NCBI GenBank assembly: GCA_946183145.1
Contig: CAMGZM010000001.1
Location: 248,001-312,000, forward strand
Length of the DNA stretch: 64,000 nt
From: an uncultured Fretibacterium sp.
GTDB lineage: Bacteria; Synergistota; Synergistia; Synergistales; Aminobacteriaceae
Reading direction: 5' to 3'
The translations under genes were made by a program, and so were the position numbers. The notes under the pieces are model-generated. The model was not told the origin of the DNA and did no database searches. It was given only the letters and a program-made list of their open reading frames with translations. Of the stretch, positions 36,438-43,980 are shown piece after piece. How positions within the stretch are numbered: the stretch's first letter is position 1; each line of letters begins with the position of its first letter.

Positions 36438-37739
36438 TTAAGTGCTTGGTTTGCGGTGAAAGGAAGCTATAGCACCCTTCATGAGTTTATGTCCGAAGTC
36501 CAGCAGGTAATATTCTATAATGAAGACTAAACCTGCCCGAAATATTCCTGACGGTGTGTATAAATACATGTTAACAGCACTAGCCGCATAATATAGAGCA
36601 AGACACCTGACGAATCCATTATCAGAACGTACAGAACGCTTCAAGAATATGAACAAGAAGTAATATATTAGTACAGCGACTAATATCCCGGCGAACCCAA
36701 AGAAAAAATAGAAATGATATTCGAATATTCCGCCCCCCTGATACCCTGCATATTTTTTAGCCAAAACTCCCAAAGGGCCGTTAGCATTTGTACTTCCTCC
36801 TAATGTCTGGGGAAGCGCGAACATAGAAGTAATCCATTCACCGAAAAAGCTCAATCTAGTCTCCCAGTTTTCAAAATTCGCTGCCTGCATGAACGAACAT
36901 GCAGACGAATAGCCTCCCAGCGGTGTATCTATGATAAATTTATTTTCAAGGGTCGCTTCTGCTATAGCCCACGCTACATTGTCCATGTAGAACAGCCTTC
37001 CCCTGTAAGTGATTATCCCCTGAAAGAGCATTAACAGGAGCATAGCCGGGATGACAAGAGCACGCATCTTCACTTTTTTCGCGTACAAAGATAAGTATGT
37101 CTCTATGATTACAACCAATGCGTCTGCACGTTCTCCCCCGATAAAAGATCTGGCGCAGAAAATGACAGCAAGCAATGTGCCAATCCATTTGAATATTTTT
37201 CTGTTTCCTGAGTAGAAGAATAGAATAATCAAAAATTTGTCCACATTCCTGAACCAGCCGTTAGGACGCGCGAGCAGTGCTACTCCTTTAGGCGGAGGGG
37301 TATACGCTATGAATATGCAATAGAGTATCAAGACCACAAGAGCAGCAACTATGTACGGATTGTCCCGGCAGTCTTCTGTAATCAGCCTTACACGCGGCGC
37401 ATCATCATCCAGCTTCGGCACTGCCACAAGAAGACCGTATGAGAACAGGCACAGTATTATTATTCCTGTTATTGATATATCACCGTGCGGGGCATGAAAG
37501 CCGCTCAGCTTCGAATAGTCCGTAATGAAATACTTGAAGATTATGCAGTAATGACTGTAAGTTATCATTGCACATACCGACATAATGTACAGACTCTTCC
37601 TTGACCTGTAGACAGCAATAAGATTCATTCCGAGAATGTACAAACCCATTATCGTGTGATGCTCGCCGTCAAGATCAAGCAGCACTATCAGCGCAGTAAC
37701 AGGAAGCAAAGCAATGTTGATCAGCGTATTTATGTTCAT
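36438..37739 (-). CDS. polytopic membrane protein, O-antigen/oligosaccharide polymerase-like
   Basis: 433 residues with about 11-12 hydrophobic segments, one long extracytoplasmic loop (about 245-325), and a Gly/Arg-containing F-I-G-G-E-R-A-D-A motif near residue 205. This layout and the conserved Arg-rich loop resemble Wzy-type polymerases or oligosaccharide repeat-unit polymerases; sequence alone does not settle it. The gene starts in a 1-bp TAATG overlap with the hisS stop, so it is translated from the hisS message. No other glycan genes adjoin it. Confidence 0.6.
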   Translation of the reverse strand: MNINTLINIALLPVTALIVLLDLDGEHHTIMGLYILGMNLIAVYRSRKSLYIMSVCAMITYSHYCIIFKYFITDYSKLSGFHAPHGDISITGIIILCLFSYGLLVAVPKLDDDAPRVRLITEDCRDNPYIVAALVVLILYCIFIAYTPPPKGVALLARPNGWFRNVDKFLIILFFYSGNRKIFKWIGTLLAVIFCARSFIGGERADALVVIIETYLSLYAKKVKMRALVIPAMLLLMLFQGIITYRGRLFYMDNVAWAIAEATLENKFIIDTPLGGYSSACSFMQAANFENWETRLSFFGEWITSMFALPQTLGGSTNANGPLGVLAKKYAGYQGGGIFEYHFYFFFGFAGILVAVLIYYFLFIFLKRSVRSDNGFVRCLALYYAASAVNMYLYTPSGIFRAGLVFIIEYYLLDFGHKLMKGAIASFHRKPST

Positions 37740-39001
37740 TATTCCACAACCTTGCCCATCAGGTAATTCACAGCTTCAGAAATTTGAACGCTTGTCTGAG
37801 TCCCGTCAGCAAGATTCTTAACTGCTACCGTGTTATTCATTCTCTCGTCATTTCCGACAATACACGCGAACTTGCAAGCCCCCGCGATTTTCATCTGAGA
37901 CTTGAAACTTTTTCCCGCCGTATCACATTCAGAAGAGACTCCCGCCTTCCTCAATTCGTACGTGAGAGACTGAATCATTCCCCGCGATTCATCATCAAGC
38001 GCGACGCAGTAGACCGAAATCCCCGGCATTTCACCGAATGAGCAGCCTTGTTCCTCCATGACGAGCGCAATACGGTCAAGCCCGCACGCGAATCCCACGC
38101 CCGGAATCTTTGCCCCGCCAATCGCTGACGAAAGATTGTCGTAACGTCCTCCCCCCGCAACGGCATTCTGTGCGCCCAAATCCCCGGACAAAATCTCGTA
38201 CGCTGTCTTCGTGTAGTAATCGAGTCCCCGCACTAATCGTTTGTTGATCGTGTACGTGAAGCCGAGCCTTTCGAGTCCCGCTCTGACCTGCGCAAAATGT
38301 TCACGGCATTCATCACAGAGAGAGTCGAAAATGTCGGGCGCGTTCTCTGAGACATGGCCGCAAGATTCGTTCTTGCAGTCGAGAATACGAAGAGGATTCC
38401 GCGTGAGTCTGTCTTTGCACGTCTCGCAGAGTTCGGACTCGTGAGCGGTGAAATATTCCACAAGTTTTTGGCGGTAAACTGGCCTGCACTTTTCACAGCC
38501 TACGGAGTTAATGACAACTTCAAGATTCTTGAGTCCGAGTCTCCTGAAAAGCTCAATAGTCAGCGATATGATTTCAACGTCAGCCATTGCCCCCGCGACT
38601 CCGAGAAATTCCGCGTCAATCTGGTAGAACTGTCTGTAGCGTCCCTTCTGCGGCCTTTCGTGTCGGAACATAGGCCCCCAGCTCCATAACTTTGCGTTTG
38701 CTCCCTGTGCGCATAGATTGTTCTCGATTGCAGCGCGCATTACTCCGGCTGTTGCTTCCGGGCGTAATGTGATGCTTCTTCCTGCTCTGTCGTTGAACGT
38801 GTACATTTCCTTCTCTACGATGTCTGTAGTTTCTCCGACTCCGCGTGAGAATAATTCCGTGTGCTCAAAGACTGGCAAATGAATCTCACGGAAGCCGAAA
38901 TCTCTCATTGTCCGTGAAGCTGTATTGATGATGTGAGACCATTTCCACGACTCTGCGGGCAATATGTCGCGTGTTCCTCTTGGTGCGTTTATTGCGGCCA
39001 T
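37739..39001 (-). CDS. hisS: histidyl-tRNA synthetase
   Basis: Class II synthetase, 420 residues. Motif 1 is in the R-E-I-H-L-P-V-F-E region, motif 2 gives F-R-H-E-R-P-Q-K-G-R-Y-R-Q-F, and the His-specific LVRGLDYYTKTAYE is present. Motif 3 is V-G-F-A-C-G-L-D-R. An internal zinc-type Cys cluster (C-E-K-C, C-E-T-C-K-D-R-L, C-D-E-C) lies at about 172-240. The C-terminal anticodon-binding domain is complete. Expected start M-A-A-I-N-A-P-R-G-T-R-D at 39001. Confidence 0.96.
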   Translation of the reverse strand: MAAINAPRGTRDILPAESWKWSHIINTASRTMRDFGFREIHLPVFEHTELFSRGVGETTDIVEKEMYTFNDRAGRSITLRPEATAGVMRAAIENNLCAQGANAKLWSWGPMFRHERPQKGRYRQFYQIDAEFLGVAGAMADVEIISLTIELFRRLGLKNLEVVINSVGCEKCRPVYRQKLVEYFTAHESELCETCKDRLTRNPLRILDCKNESCGHVSENAPDIFDSLCDECREHFAQVRAGLERLGFTYTINKRLVRGLDYYTKTAYEILSGDLGAQNAVAGGGRYDNLSSAIGGAKIPGVGFACGLDRIALVMEEQGCSFGEMPGISVYCVALDDESRGMIQSLTYELRKAGVSSECDTAGKSFKSQMKIAGACKFACIVGNDERMNNTVAVKNLADGTQTSVQISEAVNYLMGKVVE

Positions 39002-39115
39002 TCGCTAATCACTCCTTCAAATTTTTCCGAGATTGTATAATATTACATTACATACCCAAAAATTTATTTTTCACTTCACGGCTTGTAATGCAGAACAGCA
39101 AAGGAGGAACTATTT

Positions 39116-40798
39116 TTGCAGGATATATTTTTTTCCCAGCGCAAGAGATTCGGCGAAATCCTGAGAGAATATGACTTAGTGAGCCAAGACTCATTAGACA
39201 AAGCATTAATGCTTCAGAAAACTTCCGACAAGCGTTTAGGTGAAATACTTGTGTCCCTCGGTGCTTTGACTCCTACTCAGGTCGCAGAGACTTTAGCCGT
39301 TCAGCTTGAATTACAGTTCATACAGCTAGACCGTTACCAGGCACAAGACGCGGCAATAAAGATGATTCCCCGTAACGTCGCAGAAAGACTCCAGCTCATT
39401 CCCCTGAAACTTGATGACGATGATACACTCCTAATCACAATGTCAGACCCTCTTGACCTTCCTGCGCAGGACGAAATCAAGATGCTAACAGGCCATGACC
39501 TGAGAATAGCCACGTCAGGCGAGGACGATATATCACGCAACCTTCAGAGAATGTACGAGTTCAGCGCAAACCTTGAAGGCGCGATGACTGACTCAATGGA
39601 CGCAGGAGACGTATATACACCGCTGGCGGCAACTACAGCGACAATGAATCCCGATGACGCTCCGTTAGTCGAACTCGTGAACAACGCTATACAGCAGGGA
39701 GTCAGGGAAGGCGCGTCAGATATTCACTTCGAGGCTTACGAGCAGATGAGCCGAATACGATTCAGAGTTGACGGAGCTTTGTACGTTCACAATCAATATC
39801 CCGCTGTCGTTCAGCCCGCAGTTATCTCACGCATAAAGATCATGGCCGGAATGGACATCGCCGAAAAACGAAAGCCGCAGGACGGAAGAATACTCACGAT
39901 TATTGACGGAAGACACATAGATTTGCGCGTGAGTTCACTCCCTACTATGAGCGGTGAAAAGGTAGTATTGAGGATTCTCGACCGTGATAATTCATTCGTT
40001 GAGCTTGAACAGTTAGGGCTTGAAGAAGACGATATGAATTACATCAACAAATTCTGCGAGACTCCTTGGGGTATGATGCTCGCTACAGGACCTACAGGTT
40101 CAGGGAAATCAACAACACTTTACTCAATGCTTAAGCGTATAAGCCATCCCGATATTAACATCATCACAGTAGAAGACCCCGTAGAATTTTACATTGCAGG
40201 AATAAATCAGGTGAACGTAAACGAGAAAGCCGGACTCACATTCGACTCCGCATTGCGCTCAATATTGAGGCAGGACCCCGACAAAATTATGATCGGAGAG
40301 ATTCGAGACACACCAACAGCACAGATCGCTATACGTTCGGCGTTGACCGGGCATTTTGTGCTTTCGTCGCTTCACACTAATGACGCACCAAGCGCGGCGG
40401 TTCGTATGATTGACATGGGAGTCGCACCTTTCCTTCTTGCGGCTTCATTGACGGGAGTTGTCGCTCAAAGGCTCGTGAGATGTTTATGCCCCCGCTGCAA
40501 AGAAGAATACGAGATTGACGAGGCAATGTGCGAAAGGCTAGGAGTCCCTTCAGGAAGCACAGCATTCAAACCGGTAGGGTGTCAGGCTTGCAGACATGGT
40601 TACAGGGGAAGAAGGGGAATTTATGAGATTATGGCACTCAATGACCATCTGCGCGAAATGATAATCAAGGGCGCGGATGCTATGGAGCTTAGGAACGCGG
40701 CTATAAATGACGGAATGAAAACGCTAAGGCAGGCCGGAATTCATGCGGCACTGTCAGGATATACATCACTGGAGGAGATATTAAGTGCAACAGTATAA
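39116..40798 (+). CDS. pilB: type IV pilus assembly ATPase PilB / GspE
   Basis: Cytoplasmic extension ATPase. 560 residues. The N-terminal MshEN/T2SSE-N domain (about 1-150) has the K-R-F-G-E-I-L repeats. The core NTPase has Walker A ATGPTGSGKSTTLYS (about 323), an Asp box in ITVEDPVEF, Walker B in RSILRQDPDKIMIGEIRD, and a His box in GHFVLSSLHTNDA. A zinc site C-P-R-C ... C-Q-A-C follows. The start is TTG at 39116 after GGAGG. The stop overlaps pilT by 14 bp. Pili or a pseudopilus secretion system are possible; the adjoining pilT favours pili. Confidence 0.94.
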   Translation: MQDIFFSQRKRFGEILREYDLVSQDSLDKALMLQKTSDKRLGEILVSLGALTPTQVAETLAVQLELQFIQLDRYQAQDAAIKMIPRNVAERLQLIPLKLDDDDTLLITMSDPLDLPAQDEIKMLTGHDLRIATSGEDDISRNLQRMYEFSANLEGAMTDSMDAGDVYTPLAATTATMNPDDAPLVELVNNAIQQGVREGASDIHFEAYEQMSRIRFRVDGALYVHNQYPAVVQPAVISRIKIMAGMDIAEKRKPQDGRILTIIDGRHIDLRVSSLPTMSGEKVVLRILDRDNSFVELEQLGLEEDDMNYINKFCETPWGMMLATGPTGSGKSTTLYSMLKRISHPDINIITVEDPVEFYIAGINQVNVNEKAGLTFDSALRSILRQDPDKIMIGEIRDTPTAQIAIRSALTGHFVLSSLHTNDAPSAAVRMIDMGVAPFLLAASLTGVVAQRLVRCLCPRCKEEYEIDEAMCERLGVPSGSTAFKPVGCQACRHGYRGRRGIYEIMALNDHLREMIIKGADAMELRNAAINDGMKTLRQAGIHAALSGYTSLEEILSATV

Positions 40799-42002
40799 CA
40801 ACGAGGCTCTGAAGAATCTTATGAACAGTCTGGCGCAGAACAACGCCGAGCCAGATAACACAGGCTTTACGGATCTGAACAGCTTCACAAATTCTCCTGC
40901 TGTAAACACACAGCGCGGGCAGAATTTCAGCAATCCCGAACTCAAAGAATTAATCAGAATGGCAATCGGCAAAGGCGCAAGCGATATTCATTTAAGCTCC
41001 GGCTGTTACCCCGCGTTAAGGATTCACGGAGATCTCAACTACATAGAATCGTCATCCATATTCATGAAGGAAGACCTCGAAAAATTCATCCGCGAGATTC
41101 TCACAGACCGTCTTAACGAACGCTTCACGAACACCGGCGATGTTGATTTTGCGTTTACGTTCGGGACTCAAAGATTCAGGGGAAGCGGTTACAGGGAGAT
41201 GAACGGAGTCTCAATAACATTCAGGCTTGTGCCTACTGACATACGCAGCATTGATGATTTGGGGCTTCCTCCGATTCTCAAGACTGTATCACAGAAGCAC
41301 AGAGGGTTATTCCTCGCAACAGGCCCCACAGGACACGGAAAAAGCTCAACACTCGCGGCCATAATCGGAGAGATCAACCACAAGCGAAAAGCACATATCG
41401 TAACCATAGAAGACCCGATAGAGTACGTACACAAGCCGGCCATGTCAGTAATACATCAGCGCGAAATAGGAAGCGACACGGAGTCTTTTGCGTCAGGAAT
41501 CCGGCACGTACTGAGGCAGGATCCGGACGTAATAATGATAGGAGAGATGAGAGACCTTGAGACAATCGGCGCGGCGATAACTGCGGCTGAAACAGGGCAT
41601 CTTGTTTTCGGGACTCTTCACACACAGGACGCTTCACAATCGATTGAACGTATTGTTGACGTTTTCCCGCCACACCAGCAGAATCAAATCCGCCTTCAGC
41701 TTGCGTATACACTTATCGGGATATGCTCTCAGCAATTAATTCCGCGAGATGACATCAAGGGAAGAGTCTGCGCGACTGAAATAATGTTCACGACTCCGGC
41801 AATACGCGCAAGCATTCGCGAGGGAAAAATCAGCAGTATACGTAATGCCATGCTCACGGGAATGAGTCTCGGAATGCACACGATGGAGCAGGATTTAGCG
41901 CGATGGGTAAATGAAGGCAAGATTTCACGGGCAACGGCGAAAAGTTTTGCTTACGATCAGACGGACATGGACAGGCTGCTTTCTTCCGGCTCACTCGTAT
42001 AA
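40785..42002 (+). CDS. pilT: type IV pilus retraction ATPase PilT
   Basis: 405 residues, about 50 longer than usual because of an Asn-rich N-terminal extension. The core starts E-L-I-R-M-A-I-G-K-G-A-S-D-I-H-L. Walker A is ATGPTGHGKSSTLA, the Asp box is VTIEDPIEY, Walker B is VLRQDPDVIMIGEMRD, and the His box is GHLVFGTLHTQDA. The C-terminal A-I-R-x-x-I-R-E-G-K-I motif of PilT is present. The presence of a retraction motor indicates dynamic pili (twitching or DNA uptake). GTG start behind GGAGGAG. Confidence 0.95.
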   Translation: MQQYNNEALKNLMNSLAQNNAEPDNTGFTDLNSFTNSPAVNTQRGQNFSNPELKELIRMAIGKGASDIHLSSGCYPALRIHGDLNYIESSSIFMKEDLEKFIREILTDRLNERFTNTGDVDFAFTFGTQRFRGSGYREMNGVSITFRLVPTDIRSIDDLGLPPILKTVSQKHRGLFLATGPTGHGKSSTLAAIIGEINHKRKAHIVTIEDPIEYVHKPAMSVIHQREIGSDTESFASGIRHVLRQDPDVIMIGEMRDLETIGAAITAAETGHLVFGTLHTQDASQSIERIVDVFPPHQQNQIRLQLAYTLIGICSQQLIPRDDIKGRVCATEIMFTTPAIRASIREGKISSIRNAMLTGMSLGMHTMEQDLARWVNEGKISRATAKSFAYDQTDMDRLLSSGSLV

Positions 42003-42029
42003 TTTTCACGCAAAAAGAGGTGATTACGT

Positions 42030-43319
42030 ATGAAATTCAAGTACCGTGCAAGAACTTCTGACGGTGAAATGATAGAGGACTTCATTGACGCTGAAGACCA
42101 GAAAGACGCGCTCACTAACTTACGCAACAGAGGAATGATCGTCATCAACATGAACGCGCAGGGCGGAGGGCGTGCAGTTACGGCGGCTGCTTCTCCTTCC
42201 CCGGCAAAACCCAAATCAGGCAGCAAAGGCGGTTTCTCCTTTAAGGATCTTCTCAGCGCAGACTTAGGACACATATTGAGCGGAGGAAGAGTCCCCCTCA
42301 AAACGTTAATGGTATTCTTCCGTCAGTTAGCGACAATGGAGAACGCCGGACTCAGTCTCTCAACATCAATTGACGTTATAGCAGGAGGAGAGAAAAATGC
42401 CTCTTTGCGTTACGCCCTCAACAACATAAAAGGCCGTTTAGACAGGGGAATGCCGCTGAGTCAGGCCATGAGCATGGAAAAAGCATTCAGCACGCTGATA
42501 ATCTCACTCGTTCAGGCGGGCGAGGAAGGCGGATTATTGGGGCAGGCTCTCGAACAGTCAGCAGTTCTTCTTGAGAAGCAGGAGCAGTTACGCAGGAAAA
42601 TCAGAAGCGCAATGTTTTACCCCGCATTCATAATGACGTTTGCTATTGGTATATTGATATTGTTCTTCTTGTTCCTCGTTCCGAAATTTGAAGAGACATT
42701 TGCCGCGCTTAACATTGAGCTTCCTCAGATAACGTTAATCATGTTCGGTATAGGCAACTGGTTTTCTCACAACTGGTACATTGTTGCGGGAATATTCGCG
42801 GCGATAATCGGAGGGCTTTACATCCTCGCTACGAACAAGCACACAAAGCCGTTTATGGACAGGCTGAAGCTGAAAATTCCCGTCATGAAAGATCTTATTA
42901 TGAAGTCATCAATGGCACGTTCAAGCCGTACTCTTTCGGCACTGACTGCGGCGGGAGTCCCAATTGTGCGGGGTCTCGAAATGGCTGAAAGCACTGCGGG
43001 AAATGCGGCAGTCGAAGAAGGATACTCAAACTTGCGACAAGGCGTTATCAGGGGAATATCGCTCGGAGACTCAGCAAGGCAGGCAGGAATTTTCCCGATA
43101 CTTGTCTCGCAGATGATGAGAATCGGCGAGGAAACCGGACACCTTGACAGTATGCTTGAGAGAGTTGCAACGTGGTACGATCAGGAGCTTGACGAACAAG
43201 TGAAGGCTACAATCTCATTGCTTGAGCCTATGCTGATAGTTTTTGTCGGGGCAATAATCGCAATAATCGCAGTGTCAATTTTCGCGCCGGTAACATCGGC
43301 AATCGTTCAGCTCTCGTAA
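42030..43319 (+). CDS. pilC: type IV pilus inner membrane platform protein PilC / GspF
   Basis: 429 residues with two GspF domains (about 95-220 and 300-425) and three main TMs. Typical strings are K-F-K-Y-R-A-R-T-S-D-G at the N-terminus, VFFRQLATMENAGLSLS, L-V-Q-A-G-E-E-G-G-L-L-G, then the second repeat RSSRTLSALTAAGVPI and MRIGEETGHLDSMLER. A 40-residue Ala/Gly/Lys/Ser linker (about 48-75) separates the N-terminal part. Works with PilB and PilT in pilus assembly. Confidence 0.95.
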   Translation: MKFKYRARTSDGEMIEDFIDAEDQKDALTNLRNRGMIVINMNAQGGGRAVTAAASPSPAKPKSGSKGGFSFKDLLSADLGHILSGGRVPLKTLMVFFRQLATMENAGLSLSTSIDVIAGGEKNASLRYALNNIKGRLDRGMPLSQAMSMEKAFSTLIISLVQAGEEGGLLGQALEQSAVLLEKQEQLRRKIRSAMFYPAFIMTFAIGILILFFLFLVPKFEETFAALNIELPQITLIMFGIGNWFSHNWYIVAGIFAAIIGGLYILATNKHTKPFMDRLKLKIPVMKDLIMKSSMARSSRTLSALTAAGVPIVRGLEMAESTAGNAAVEEGYSNLRQGVIRGISLGDSARQAGIFPILVSQMMRIGEETGHLDSMLERVATWYDQELDEQVKATISLLEPMLIVFVGAIIAIIAVSIFAPVTSAIVQLS

Positions 43320-43342
43320 AAATTATTTGCTGATAAATTTTT

Positions 43343-43376
43343 TCCCTCTGAGAAATCATCAGGGGGAATTTTTTTT
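43343..43376 (+). terminator. Rho-independent terminator after pilC
   Basis: An 8-bp stem TCCCTCTG / CAGGGGGA with a short loop is followed by AATTTTTTTT. Confidence 0.85.
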
Positions 43377-43380
43377 GCGG

Positions 43381-43408
43381 TTGAATTGATGATGAGATGA
43401 GCTAAAAT
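43381..43408 (+). promoter_or_regulatory. probable promoter of the pilin gene
   Basis: TTGAAT, a 16-bp spacer and TAAAAT lie 45 bp upstream of the pilin start and directly after the pilC terminator. The pilin gene can thus be expressed separately from the assembly genes. Confidence 0.55.
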
Positions 43409-43452
43409 TTTTGCACACATTCCAGAATTAATACAGAAGGAGGAAATTTTTT

Positions 43453-43947
43453 GTGAGAAAGTTTATGCGCAAGGGCTTCACTCTTGCTGAAGTGCTTTTG
43501 GTCATCGCGATAATAGGCGTTCTCTCAGGCATGATGATGGTAGCAAGTTCGGAGTCAGTCAAGACTACAGAGGCTAACAACATCGTAAACAACCTGCGTA
43601 ATTTTGCGTCAGCGGCAATGACATTCTACACTGACAGCATGGATCACTTCACAGCAACATCAAATGACCCGGCAAACCTGAACACTTATGTGGTGAAGTA
43701 CATGTACAACGGCGGAAACTCGATTCAAAACAGCAGAGATTATTACGTCAAGAACGACAGAGGCAAGTGGTGGGTCGGATATGTTTTGCCTGCAGGCTCT
43801 AACAGCGACGGCATAAAAACACGTCTCAAAGCAAAAGCTCAGTCATCAAACCTCAGAGGGTCAGATAGTATTGAGACTACTCCTGAAACAAATTCAGCAA
43901 GCTATTACAACGGACAACAATCTGCTGTGTGGCTGAGGATACGTTAA
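43453..43947 (+). CDS. type IV pilin-like protein
   Basis: 164 residues. Class III N-terminal signal: short basic leader M-R-K-F-M-R-K-G cut before FTLAEVLLVIAIIGVL, where residue +5 is Glu as in major pilins and pseudopilins. The hydrophobic alpha-1 helix is followed by a polar C-terminal domain with no cysteines. Probably the structural pilin served by the upstream pilB-pilT-pilC. The prepilin peptidase is not in the window. GTG start behind AGGAGG. Confidence 0.88.
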   Translation: MRKFMRKGFTLAEVLLVIAIIGVLSGMMMVASSESVKTTEANNIVNNLRNFASAAMTFYTDSMDHFTATSNDPANLNTYVVKYMYNGGNSIQNSRDYYVKNDRGKWWVGYVLPAGSNSDGIKTRLKAKAQSSNLRGSDSIETTPETNSASYYNGQQSAVWLRIR

Positions 43948-43980
43948 TTCACGCATAAAATCAGCGGACGGAGGCACAAA

